From NCBI GenBank assembly GCA_051294375.1, contig CM119267.1, positions 3,716,759 to 3,780,758 of the forward strand: 64,000 bases of DNA, in the 5' to 3' direction. The notes under the pieces are model-generated. The model was not told the origin of the DNA and searched no databases. It saw nothing but the letters and a program-made list of their open reading frames with translations. This document shows, in pieces, positions 11,880-22,133 of this stretch. Both the position numbers and the translations under genes were made by a program. Source of the stretch: Paraspadella gotoi. Taxonomy: Eukaryota > Chaetognatha. Numbering within the stretch: position 1 is the first letter of the stretch; every line of letters begins with the position of its first letter.

Positions 11880-12002
11880 TCTTATCGTCGTCGTACATCT
11901 CGTCGTGTTATCGTCCTTATCGTCTTCGTCGCCCGTCTGTGCCGTGGTTATCGGCGTCGTCGTCGTCATTATTGGCGTGTCATCGTCATCGTCGTCGTCG
12001 GT
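11880..12002. repeat. (GTC/ATC)n triplet array, unit 1
   Basis: GTCGTC, ATCGTC and CGTCATT triplets, paired with the longer array at 21,660-21,855. Confidence 0.85.
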
Positions 12003-12252
12003 GCTCTTTTATTCAAAAACAACGATATTTCACTCATCATCCATCATCATTATTTCTCTATCTTCTATCGTTACTCATTTTGGAAAACAAGTGATATAAA
12101 TATTAAGAATAACTGATGATTATTATCTTCCAGGTTAGTTAAGAATTGCGTGTCTATTGAACAAAATCGAGAAACGGGTTAATATAAATATTAAATCTAA
12201 TTTTGAACTGAAAGAATAAATAGTCGATGAATAATCATATAATCGATTTTGA

Positions 12253-12370
12253 TCTCTCTCTCTCTCTCTTCTCTCTGCTCTCTCTTCTCTCTCGTCTCTT
12301 TTCTCTCTCTCTCTCCCCTCTATTTTTCTCTCTCTTTCTCTTTTTCTCTCTCTTTCTCTCTCCCTCCCCT
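12253..12370. repeat. (CT)n microsatellite, unit 1
   Basis: CT array with TTCTC interruptions. Here the pyrimidines are on the + strand. The counterpart is 22,054-22,133. Confidence 0.9.
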
Positions 12371-12599
12371 TTGGTCGCAAACCACCTTCCTGCGTCTTAT
12401 TGGCCGAATCCCAAAAATTAATAAATGGGTTGCCACGAAGACCATTCTAACGCTTATGGACAAACGTCACGCCGATTACAAAAAAATTGAGCCGTGACTC
12501 AGAATTTGAAAAAACAAAATTGATATCGACGGGAAAATGTTTGTGTTAAAAAAAATCACAGGGGATAAATGCACTAATTCAACCAACCGAGTGCGTGGC

Positions 12600-12710
12600 T
12601 CTCTCTTTCTCTCTCTCATTCATCTCTCTCTCTCCTTTCTCTCTCCTCTCCTCTCTCTCTCCATCTCTTTTCTCCTCTCTCTCCTTCTCTTTTTTCTCTC
12701 TTCTCTCTGG
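12600..12710. repeat. (CT)n microsatellite, unit 1
   Basis: CT-rich array between unique anchors GAGTGCGTGGCTC and GGGGAGTCCG. The shorter counterpart is 22,369-22,440. Confidence 0.9.
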
Positions 12711-13019
12711 GGAGTCCGTCTATAAAACCGTGGATAATCTCATCTCATCAAAAACCCTAGCGGCTCCCAGATAAAAAAACTGGACGGGGCCCGGTGCGAG
12801 CATAACGCCGCCCTGGCGCCGGGCCTCATTTTGAAATAAAAGAGAGGAAAAAAAAAGTGAAGAGAGAGCGAAATCACAGAAACGTGAGAGAAACAAAAAG
12901 AGATAACGATGATTGAGAGAAAAAGAAAGGACGAAGAAGAAGAGACGAGGATAGAAACGGAGGAAGATAGAAAGGAGGAAGATAGAAATGGAGGAAAGAT
13001 AGAAAGGGGAGAGATGAAT

Positions 13020-13450
13020 GACCTGTGGGGGGGAGGGAATGGAGAGGAAAAGAAGGAGGAGGGGAGGGAAGGGGGCCCTTTTCCCCAAAGCGCCAATTTA
13101 AAATTTAATTCAGCATTAAAATTATTTTTGGGTTTTGAGATTATAAGTTGGGATAGATAGAGTTTGGTTAGGATTAGGTTTGGCTTGGATATAAGAGTTA
13201 GGCTATAAATTTGAAATCTAGTAAATGGGAGCTGTTGGAAAATAGTGCCAGGGAAGATGGAGGAAAAGGGAGCGACGAACAGATGAATGACCAGAGGAGT
13301 GAGGGAAGGAGGAAGAGGAGAGGGGAGGGAGGAAAGGAAAGACCAAGGAAAGGAAGAGAAAGGTGAGCATGAATGACACAGGGATAATGGAAGCAAGGGA
13401 AAGAGGAAGGAGAAAGAAGAAGGAGGACTGATAAATGACCACAGGGAAAA
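13020..13450. repeat. Diverged tandem units with GATGAATGACC motif
   Basis: At least four purine-rich units begin with GAT(G/A)AATGACC followed by an (A/T)(C/G)(A/T)GGG-like word. They occur near 13,012, 13,282, 13,370 and 13,428, with matching ones at 22,750-23,190. This looks like an old satellite with roughly 60-270-bp spacing. Confidence 0.6.
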
Positions 13451-14376
13451 ATGAAAGGAGATAAAGCGAGAAGATATTAATGAGATAGATGAATTGAGAA
13501 AAGACAAAATAAAATCTAATCTAATCTAAGATACAATAATTAATAATAATTAGTGTATAAGAGTTAAATGAAATAGGAATATCTGAGCAGAAATGAAAAG
13601 AGACGAAACGAAGAAGGCTGAGAAGGTGTCACTCTTGTCACTTCTATCACTGTCACGGGGATGACACGGGAGTGACACTCAAATGAAAAAGAAATGACAA
13701 AGAATGAGAGGAGGACGAAGGTTTGATCACGAATCTATCGGNNNNNNNNNNNNNNNNNNNNNNNNNNNNNNNNNNNNNNNNNNNNNNNNNNNNNNNNNNN
13801 NNNNNNNNNNNNNNNNNNNNNNNNNNNNNNNNNNNNNNNNNNNNNNNNNNNNNNNNNNNNNNNNNNNNNNNNNNNNNNNNNNNNNNNNNNNNNNNNNNNN
13901 NNNNNNNNNNNNNNNNNNNNNNNNNNNNNNNNNNNNNNNNNNNNNNNNNNNNNNNNNNNNNNNNNNNNNNNNNNNNNNNNNNNNNNNNNNNNNNNNGACG
14001 AGAGCCTGAGAGAGATGAGAGGCGAAAGGGAGAGCATGATGAGACGAGAGAGAGAGCGGAGTGAGAGAGAGAGGGAGGAGAGAGAGATGATGAGAGAGGA
14101 GAGGAGAGACTGATGGAGATCGGAGAGAGAGGAGACGATGGGGCTGGGAGAGCGACTGACTAGAGAGGATGATGGCGGAGTGAGGATCAAGACGAGGAGC
14201 GTCATTTGAGATGAAACAGACGCGATCGGGATTCGATAGTAAAGAAATAAATCAATAGACAACATATGAACGTGGAATTAATTTTGTAAGAAAGCAATAT
14301 TTACTGTTTTCTTATCTTCATCGAATCTCGTAGTCCGTTCTGGTTTTCATCTTCACTGACTGCTCCTCTCTTCTCT

Positions 14377-14379
<3 letters not shown>

Positions 14380-14433
<54 letters not shown>

Positions 14434-14446
14434 TTCTCTCTCTCTG
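14380..14446. repeat. (CT)n microsatellite
   Basis: Nearly pure CT repeat. In unit 1 the corresponding site (about 6,980) lacks it, so it expanded in, or was lost from, one copy. Confidence 0.85.
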
Positions 14447-14734
14447 AGTAAAAATAAAACGAAAAATATAAGATGGAACGAAGAAAGCCAAAGACCGATG
14501 AACTAGGAGAAGAAGAAACGCAATAACCAAGGAGGAACATACGATAGGAGCGAACAAGAAAACTAAGGGATAACGGCAGCAAATGAGCGTAACGAACGAA
14601 CGAAGGAACTAATAAAGGAACAAAATAACTAAGAAAAGAAATGAACGAAAGGAAGGATCGAAGGAACGAAAGTACAGAAGAACAAAGGAACCTGCGTCCG
14701 AACGAAAGAACGAATGAATGAACAAAGGAACCCA

Positions 14735-14845
14735 GGAAAGAACGAAAATATGAACGAAGGAAAGAATGAAGGAACGAAGGAACGAAGGAACGAAGGAACG
14801 AAGGAACGAAGGAACGAAGGATCGAAGGAACGAAGGAACGAAAGA
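14735..14845. repeat. 8-bp (GAACGAAG)n minisatellite
   Basis: A clean run of GAACGAAG units. Unit 1 (about 7,235-7,300) has only a degenerate version, so copy number differs between duplicates. Confidence 0.85.
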
Positions 14846-14952
14846 TGCTCTGACCACGTTTCTCGTCTTGAGAATGAGAGGAAGGAAAAACCGTAAAAGG
14901 AAAGAAAATTCGATTCGAGGCTAAAAAACCAGTTGGGTTTCGCCATTTGGCC

Positions 14953-14982
14953 GGACGGATGGACGGACGGACGGACGGACCC
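14953..14982. repeat. (GGAC)n tetranucleotide repeat
   Basis: Tandem GGAC units following TTGGCC. No corresponding array in unit 1. Confidence 0.85.
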
Positions 14983-15204
14983 AGATTTATTGAGTGATGA
15001 AGATAGAAAAGAAGAGACTAGAGAGGAATAGAGAATAAAGGAGGATGGGGAAAAGAGAAGAGAGGGGAAAAGAGAAGTGAGGTAAAAGAGAAGTGAGGGA
15101 TAAGAGAAGTCAGGGAAAAGAGAAAGGGACTGAGAATTCTTGGCATTTTTCTCTTTCAAAGAGAGGCGTTAGGCGTTTGGCATTGACGGCCACCATATTT
15201 GTGA

Positions 15205-15375
15205 TGGCGTCGGCGTTTAGGATGGCATCTGCAATGGCATCTGCAATAGCTCCTGCTATGGCTTCTGAATGAGCATTTGTAATTGCATCTGCAATGGCAG
15301 CTGCAGTGGCATTTCTAATGGTATCTACAATGTCATCTGCAATGGCATTTGCAATGGCATTTGCAATGTCCTCGG
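15205..15375 (+). repeat. 12-bp GGCATCTGCAAT minisatellite, unit 2 copy
   Basis: About 14 tandem 12-bp words related to GGCATCTGCAAT, with variants GGCATTTGCAAT and GGCTTCTGAAT. Because 12 is divisible by 3, one frame reads as an Ala/Met/Ser/Phe repeat. It ends at GTGTTATTGGACCCCGAAGG, shared with 7,966-7,992. This could be a remnant of a coding repeat or purely satellite DNA. Confidence 0.8.
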
Positions 15376-15489
15376 TGTTATTGGACCCCGAAGGAAAAAA
15401 TGTTAGTTCACGGTTAGAAAATATAGTTTTTTTTAGATTTCGAAGAATCGTTGTTGTTTTTATGTTGGAGGCTGGAATGGTTTTTATTC

Positions 15490-15949
15490 AACGCGTGAGA
15501 GAGAGAGAAAGTGAGTGAGCGAGGGAGAGGGAGACGAGGGAGAGGGAGAGGAGGAGGGAGAGAGAGAAAGACGAGAGGAGTGAAGGACGGGAGGGCAGAG
15601 AGGAATGAGTGAGTGTAGTTAAGGTGAGTAAAGTGATTGGATGGAGATGTTACGAGAGAGAGAGAAAGAGCAATGATGGAAGAGCGATGAGGAGGAGTGA
15701 GTTGAGTACATGGATGCGAAAGCCGCTTCCGAGTATGCGAGGCGAAGAAAGGATTTGATGAAAACAACGGGGAAGAGAGATGAGAGAGAGAGAGAGGTGG
15801 GAGACGAGAGAGCAGAGAGGCGGAGGGGAGGAGGAACGGGAGATGAGGAGAGAGAGAGAAGAGAGAGGAGGAGGAAGAGAGAGAGAAGAGAGAGAGATGA
15901 GAGAGAAGAGGACGAGTAGAGAGATGGAGACAGAGGAGAGAGAGGAGGA

Positions 15950-15994
<45 letters not shown>

Positions 15995-16154
15995 TTCCCC
16001 GGCAGCGTCACTACAGAGGGCTTCGGGCCGAAGATAGGATCAGCAAAAATTGGTGGGGGGACAACAGAGATAATGGCCGAGACCAAAAGGTCGTGAGGCC
16101 GATGACCCGTGGGAGGGGAGATAGAGAGGGAAGAGAGAGAGAGAGAGAAGAGAG

Positions 16155-16200
<46 letters not shown>
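15490..16200. repeat. GA-rich arrays
   Basis: GA and GGA-rich DNA with a unique island at about 15,990-16,110 shared with unit 1 (8,580-8,710). Confidence 0.8.
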
Positions 16201-16549
16201 GAGATGAAGAGACATGCGAGAGAGTGAAGATAGGGAAAGAGGATAGAGGAGTGAAGAAGAATGAAAAGACACGAGAGAGAAGATTAGAAAGATAGATAGA
16301 GATACGAGAGAGCAGAGAGAATGAAAGACATTGAAAAGAGTGAAACGATAAAAAGAAATAGAGAGGGAAGAGAGAATGAAAGAAGAGAGAAGAGAAGATA
16401 GATAGAGATAGAGAGAAAAGAAAGGGGAAAATAAAGAGGCCAAAAATTACAAAAGAAGCAGTGTGGAGCAATCCGCCACGCGAGAAAGTTCGCGTGTCGT
16501 AATTTGTCTTCATCTTTTCCCGAGAAAAGTAAGTGTTATGTGTGCTGTT

Positions 16550-16930
16550 TGTACTTTTTACTTCACTTTTTAAACTAGTAACTTAACTTTAATCTTAACT
16601 AAGCTTGATGTATGTTGTAAACCTTCGGCTTCATTGTTTTTTTAATTTTGAAAATTTCCACCTCTGCAGGTTTGGTTTGACTTGCTAAATAATCTAATTA
16701 ATGCAAACTTATCCTTCGCGCCAAAATTAATCATCTCATTTTAGTACTAGCAGAGCAAAGTTTGAAACTATTAACCTTTTTCTCGTAAAAAAAAGTCTTA
16801 ACAGGAAATCCCAGGTGAAAATCTCACTCGAAGGCGCGAGTTTCCCGCGCGATCGTAAGTCTCCGAGGAAAACGAGATTTCAAGGTCGTGCGTTCGAGGC
16901 GCGGTCGAGACCGTACGACGCCGCTTCGCT
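16550..16930 (+). repeat. Best-conserved block of A, unit 2
   Basis: Counterpart of 9,125-9,470. It retains GACTTGCTAAAT, TTAGTACTAGCAGAG, CTCGTAAAAAAAAGTCT and GTAAGTCTCCGAGG, with small insertions relative to unit 1. Confidence 0.65.
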
Positions 16931-17007
16931 CCAAGTCGATATATCTGTCAGAGAAGAGAGAGAGAGAGGAGATTTTTTTATTCGGGAATAAAGAATTTTG
17001 AAAAAGG

Positions 17008-17013
17008 AGGAGC

Positions 17014-17089
<76 letters not shown>

Positions 17090-17095
17090 TGAAGT
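17008..17095. repeat. (GA)n microsatellite
   Basis: Nearly pure GA array. 17,096-18,370 continues as the unit 2 version of 9,600-11,160, with purine-rich and AT-rich unique sequence and no gene seen. Confidence 0.9.
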
Positions 17096-18454
17096 GAGTG
17101 AGAGTTCATTACGAGGACATGGGATGCAAGATTTGGGAAATGGGACTGAGAAGAGGCGAGGGGCGAGGAGGATGAGGAGGAAGAGGGAGGAGAAGAGGAG
17201 GAGGAGGAGGAGGGGAAGAGGAGGTAAATAGGAAGATTAGAAAATGATCACAGAGATGAAGATGATATAATTAAGGATATGAAAAAAAGTATTTATAGAA
17301 CTCAGTTAAAAGTCAGGGGAAAAGATTACATGAATGGATAATTTCATATTAGTTGTATCCAATTGGAAAAAGGGTTATTTTTTCCACAAAGAGGAAAACT
17401 TGTAAATAGTAATGTTTTTTTTCATTCAACGTTCAAGGTGGTTTTTGTTCTGAGTGAGAGGTGGACACCATGTGATGTTTTTGTTTGGGGTTGAGGTACT
17501 AATAATAAAGACGGTCTCGTTCGATTCTTTGCGACGTCGACGTCTCTACTCTCAACTCATTTTCGGAAAAAAAACCTTTTTGACATTTTGTTCTTTTCAG
17601 TTCTACGAGAGGGGGAGGAAAAAGGGAGGGAGCGAGCAGGAAGGAAGAGGAGGAGGAAGGAGAAGAAGAGGAGGAGGAAGGTGGAAAATGTCTTAATGAG
17701 TCGGGAGGTTTAATGAAAGTTTTGGTTTAAAAGAGGAGAGCCGAGTTTTCACCATAACGATCAAGTAGACCCTGGATTAGATGAAAGTTTGAAAACCGAA
17801 TGTGGAATGCGTTACCCAAGTTCCCTGGTGATATGAAAGACATTAAAGAACGCTTTAATTCTGATATATAACGAAATTAACTAATATCGTTAATTTTTTA
17901 TTTGTTTCGAGATAGTCTCTCGGTTGTTAGATTATTGTTATTCGTCGTTAGATTATTATTATTGAATTCGTATCTTTGCCGTTACGAAGTATCTGATTGG
18001 TATGAGAATAATAGAAACCAATGATTCGCGACAGTCGGTAAGCATTTAAAGAATGTTATTTTGTCATTTTATGGTTGAGTTTAGGTTCATGATTTTTAAT
18101 ATTTTTTTCTCTCTTGTTACGTTTAGAAATAGTCTCACTTCGACTTTCTTCACGTCTCAAGCTCATGCAATGTCTATATACTTCAATACAAATTAAAATT
18201 AACAACTTCGAATTTATAAAAATGAACGTAAAATCCTCAATAAAGATATTTGAACTCTATTTCGCTCCTTCAGTCGCAGAGATTAATTTCTTGGGCGAAA
18301 AGGAAGAAATTTTTGAAAATGAGAAAATTCGTGACGGAGTCGAGTTNNNNNNNNNNNNNNNNNNNNNNNNNAAGATTATGAAAAGGGAAGAACGACGTTT
18401 GCAGCGGAGGAGAAAGGAGAGAGAGATGATGTTTGAGAAATGGATTGAACAAAT

Positions 18455-18490
18455 TGGACGAGAGAGAGAGAGAGAGAGACAGAGAAGAGA

Positions 18491-18525
<35 letters not shown>

Positions 18526-18530
18526 GGGGA
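18455..18530. repeat. (GA)n microsatellite
   Basis: GA array equivalent to 11,250-11,310 of unit 1. Confidence 0.85.
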
Positions 18531-19394
18531 GTGAGAGAGGGATGGTGTGGAAGGTGATAACGAAATAAGGCGAGAGAAAGTAAGGAAGAAATCGAGAGAT
18601 AAGACACAATTGGAAATAATCAGGATCTCCACTGCAAGACAGTAAAAGAACAACAGAAGCGAGGAGAGAAGAGAAGCAGAGAAATGAAGAGAAGAAGAAG
18701 TGCGATAGAAAGCAGAAAATATAGAAGAGCTAGATAAGAAAGAGGAAAGCTGAAGCAGCTTCTGACAGTTCACTGTCAGAACACCTTGTGAATTCGCTTT
18801 TTTAAGGGGTTCAGAAAAAGCAAGCAACTGAAACAAAAATATGGAAAAAAAATCTATATATTATTTAAAGAAATAAAAGAAAGCAAAAATATGTACAATT
18901 GTTTTACAATTGGAATGCTCCATATTTTTCTCATCGCCAGCTGGTAAAAGATCTATTTTAATTTTATTATCATTAACATTATAGTTTCTCATAAAAAGTT
19001 ATTTCTGAGGTCCAATTTTTTATTCATAGATTTTTTAAAATAAATTTGAATTTCATCTTCAATATGTATATACTGCAATATGTAAAAATTAGCATTAAAG
19101 GCATTTTCTACATACTATTTGGACTTCATATTATAATGAGATCTATAACTCTCATTTGCATATCTTGCAGTAAAATCATAATGAAGTGGAAATTCAAACA
19201 AAAATAACTTAAATCCAAAATTGTAATGCGAAAATATCAAAGCTATTCAAGATGAGAAAGCCATATCTAAATTTTTTAACTTACATGATCACACTTTTGT
19301 AAAACTTTATCATAATTCAATAATAATTTTATTAAAAAAAGGTAAGTCCCAACCCAAACCTATAAAGGCATAGTAGTTTTTATATAAAAATAGC

Positions 19395-19440
19395 GTGACG
19401 CCGTACGGACGACCGACGACGGACGACGCGTCACAAGAAG
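19395..19440. other. CG-rich inverted repeat with CGACGGAC core
   Basis: GTGACGC and its complement GCGTCAC flank a tandem ACGGACGACCGACG core. It is a small CpG-dense island in AT-rich DNA. Confidence 0.45.
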
Positions 19441-19458
19441 CAATCTAAAAACATTATA

Positions 19459-19489
19459 GAGCCTGAACCGGCTTCGCCGGTCATGGCTC
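19459..19489. other. Strong hairpin
   Basis: Two stacked stems, GAGCC/GGCTC and ACCGGC/GCCGGT, with a symmetric 3x3 internal loop and a TTC terminal loop. No U-run or other context gives it a function. Confidence 0.6.
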
Positions 19490-19676
19490 GATAAAAAAGT
19501 CAGGGATTGCACTCAAAATCTGGGGCAGTGGACAGTGGTCTCGGGAGCGGTGGAGCATTGGCAGCGAGTAAAAAATCTCTGATCCGATTCTCCACCATCC
19601 TCTTGCCTCTGACATTGACCACGCAGTTTTACAATCCCAGCTGTATTAATGAAGAGATGTTAGTGATGCTATGATG

Positions 19677-19811
19677 TCATAAATGCTCCCACGACATTCC
19701 CTCCAGAACTCGTTCTTCTCTGACCGCAGGAATTAGCGTGGTCAGGTCAATGGCCAGTATCCTAATCGGATCCGCTGCGTTAGAAATAAGCAATTCCGCC
19801 TTTTCAAACAC
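19677..19811 (-). other. Possible terminal exon (orphan), 44 codons
   Basis: On the minus strand an AG acceptor (TTACTCAG) is followed by a 44-codon frame with a balanced amino-acid mix that ends in TGA at 19,677-19,679. I do not recognise the protein. The + strand over the same bases is also open for about 46 codons, so the frame may be chance. Listed because sequence of this type is rare in the window. Confidence 0.15.
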
Positions 19812-19815
19812 CTGA

Positions 19816-20020
19816 GTAAGTCTATGCGTTCTCTATCATTTATTCATTGTAATCGGATTGTGTAATCTTTACAATTTTTCTATACATGTTGTACCAATTC
19901 TTTTATTAATCCAAATTCTTTTATTTTCTCATCCCAAAGAGCGGGTAAAAATGGAATTAAGTAACCTCTACTTATGATACAAATTTAAATTTAAATTTAA
20001 TCTATCTTTTTTCATTTCAG
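19816..20020 (+). other. Intron-like segment (GTAAGT...TTTCAG)
   Basis: 205 bp beginning GTAAGT and ending in a T-rich tract plus ATTTCAG, a textbook U2-type intron shape. Phase does not connect convincing frames on both sides: the upstream frame stops at TGA directly before the donor. It is therefore a signal match, not a demonstrated intron. It contains an (AAATTT)n run at 19,981-20,001. Confidence 0.25.
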
Positions 20021-20267
20021 GGATCATCTCCATACGGCCTGCATCTACTTCTTCCATCTTATGATTCGGTGTTCTATAACACCTCTTTTATTGCGGAAGC
20101 GACTGCTTACGCCCATAAGCATTTCTGTAAACGTAGACAATAGACGTGCGCCCGATGTAAGCGACGGCGACTTTGATACGCCAATTAATGCGCCGATGGA
20201 TTGCGCACTGTTGACGCAGCTGAAGATAGAAACAGCGCCGCTAGAGGTGGAGGGGAGATGGTTTTAA
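20021..20267 (+). other. Possible orphan exon, 81 codons, product unknown
   Basis: Directly after the acceptor-like TTTCAG the + strand is open in one frame from G|GAT to a TAA at 20,265-20,267, about 81 codons. The first half is hydrophobic and basic. The second half has ordinary composition, with acidic DVSDGDFD and LKIETAPLEVEG stretches, unlike the low-complexity frames elsewhere. No domain is recognised. There is no compatible upstream coding exon, so this may be chance or a decayed transposon gene. Confidence 0.2.
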
Positions 20268-20369
20268 GGAATCAAAGAATAGTATTGGCATTCATATTAA
20301 GTACTGTAATGCATTATTATAGTCTGAAAATTGCAGATTACTTGTTCACTATCTTTAGTTTTTTTAATT

Positions 20370-20410
20370 TAAAATATTTAAAATATTTAAAATATTTAGA
20401 ATATTTTGAA
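20370..20410. repeat. 10-bp AAATATTTAA tandem repeat
   Basis: Three to four copies of AAAATATTTA followed by a degenerate copy. Confidence 0.75.
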
Positions 20411-20898
20411 TTGTCACCATATCATAGTTTGAATTACTATTCAATTTTCATACGAGGCAACCCAGTGGTCATTAATTTTTTTGTTGGTGAAACGACAAAA
20501 GCTGCTTGACTTCTTTTTTTCTTTTTCTGTACCTCGTGGTCAAGGAATATGGACAAGGGATCTCGGTTAGACCAACATGGTCTTGCCCTCTCTTGGCATT
20601 TTTCCGTCTTTCTTTCTCCTGATTGACAATCAGAGAGGAGGCTTTCCTCAGGAAACCGACGGCAGGGAAAGCAGGAGAGGAACTGGATCACTTCTTCAAC
20701 TTACCTTCAAGAACTCAAACATATTTATATATTTGTTTATTGTCGTTTATTCCTTCATAATCCCTCAACAAATCGTTTATTTCCTCGTGTGTTTAATGTT
20801 AATAATTTCGCTAGTTTCTTCCTAAATAAACCACCGACTTCCTTCGTAGTGGGCAGTTCAGGTCACGACCTGAGGTGTTTCCGCTTTGTTATGTGCAG

Positions 20899-21124
20899 GT
20901 ACATCAAATTAATTAATTATGATTATGATTATTACCGATCTTCGACGATGCACTTAATCTTTACCCGAAATGATGCCCCACCCGGCAAAGAGGAGGGCGC
21001 TGATCCACCCTGCGTGACCACGATGGGCGTGAATGGACCAGCAAAGGTTGATGGCCGGAAGCGGATGACGAGACCCAGCGGCGTTGTGGCTGTCGGAAAA
21101 GCAAAATGTTTGGAGCCACGAAAT
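20899..21124 (+). other. Possible exon with splice-donor-like end, product unknown
   Basis: An open + frame passes an acceptor-like TTATGTGCAG (ends 20,898) and runs to a strong donor-like AAT|GTAAGAG at 21,124/21,125. The last 50 codons are GC-rich, basic and mixed in composition (GRKRMTRPSG region), unlike nearby AT-rich DNA. The minus strand is open too. I recognise no family. Confidence 0.2.
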
Positions 21125-21659
21125 GTAAGAGTACGCCTTGTTCGTTGCTTGTTGCTTGTATGTCATCATCAAATCATTTCACCCAGTTTCATTGCGTTAT
21201 ATTCATTGGTTAAGCAATCATGGCGGCACACATTAATTATTATAGCAAGAACTAAAAGTAGTGTTGAACTTGAAACTTGAAGACCGCGGGAACCTTGTCA
21301 GAGGATATGGGGCACACTTCCAAATATTTAAATCTATTTGCTTTTGCGTCTGGGAAAAATAATTTCAACAATAAAAGAAAATCTTAGGGACATTCACGTT
21401 TATTTTTAGTTTTCAAACTAAATGAAATTTTTAGTTCATATTTTATGCAGAAAGAAATCCATTTGAGAAAAAAATCTTAAAAAGGTCTATAAGGATCTCA
21501 GACAGACCTTACTATCAAAATCAATTTAATGAAAAAGTACGAGAGAGAGAGAGTTGGAACCATGAGTCGGCCACCATCTGCCATCTGTTGAATTGCGATT
21601 CTTAGTAATTGGATGTCGACGCTTTTCTCTTATTTGAGAGAATTGAGGCTCTTCCGCCC

Positions 21660-21809
21660 GATTCGTCGTTATCGGCGTCGTCGTCATCGTCGTCGTCGTT
21701 ATCGTCGTCGTCGCCGTCTGTGCCGTGGTTATCGGCGTCGTCGTCGTCATTATTGGCGTTGTCATCGTCATCGTCGTCGTCGTCGTTATCTTCCTTGTCA
21801 AAAACATCG

Positions 21810-21846
<37 letters not shown>

Positions 21847-21858
21847 TATCATCATTTT
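21660..21858. repeat. (GTC)n and (ATC)n triplet array, unit 2
   Basis: GTC-rich then nearly pure ATC triplets (21,800-21,850). The ATC stretch is much longer than in unit 1, a clear copy-number difference between duplicates. Confidence 0.9.
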
Positions 21859-22052
21859 CTCTACTACATCGTTTCCATTTTGGAACGAGTGATATAAATA
21901 TTGATATCAATACTGATGATTATTATCCCAGGTTCGTTAAGACATTGCGTGTCATTTTGACAAAAGAGAGAAACGGGGTTAATATAAAATATTAAATCTA
22001 ATTTTGACTTGAAGAATAAAAAGTCGATGGAATAATCGATATAATCGATTTT

Positions 22053-22053
<1 letters not shown>

Positions 22054-22117
<64 letters not shown>

Positions 22118-22133
22118 CTTTCTCTCTCCCTCC
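22054..22133. repeat. (CT)n microsatellite, unit 2
   Basis: CT array paired with 12,253-12,370. Confidence 0.9.

Larger units (their letters stand above)
5840..13450 (+). repeat. Segmental duplication A/B, unit 1
   Basis: Alignable to unit 2 (13,450-23,200). Anchor pairs are 5,850/13,455 (AAAGCGAGAAGATATTAAT), 7,670/15,150 (GAGAGGCGTTAGGCGTT), 8,645/16,050, 9,180-9,470/16,610-16,910, 10,195/17,530, 11,035-11,450/18,230-18,650 and 11,786-13,450/21,570-23,190. Order and strand are the same. Differences are mainly 1-base indels and microsatellite length. No gene is supported inside; the content is GA arrays, a 12-bp repeat, triplet arrays and AT-rich blocks. Confidence 0.85.
18747..21540. mobile_element. 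2.8-kb segment present only in duplication unit 2
   Basis: Unit 1 runs from its GA tract (about 11,600-11,770) directly into the block starting GGCCACCATCTGCCATCTG. In unit 2 these flanks are separated by 2.8 kb of mostly unique, less biased sequence. It starts close to a perfect 9-bp inverted repeat (18,761-18,780, TCTGACAGT TC ACTGTCAGA). No terminal inverted repeats or target duplication are obvious. It may be an insertion in unit 2 or ancestral sequence lost from unit 1; the mobile-element label is inference. Confidence 0.4.

Noticed and set aside
16880-16912. Possible tRNA T-arm (GTTCGAG between CGTGC and GCGCG)
   Set aside because: No matching anticodon arm, D-arm or acceptor stem around it; the unit 1 copy does not keep the pairing.
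19816-20020. Confirmed intron
   Set aside because: Splice-site shape is good, but no pair of flanking frames joins in phase, so it is kept only as a low-confidence feature.
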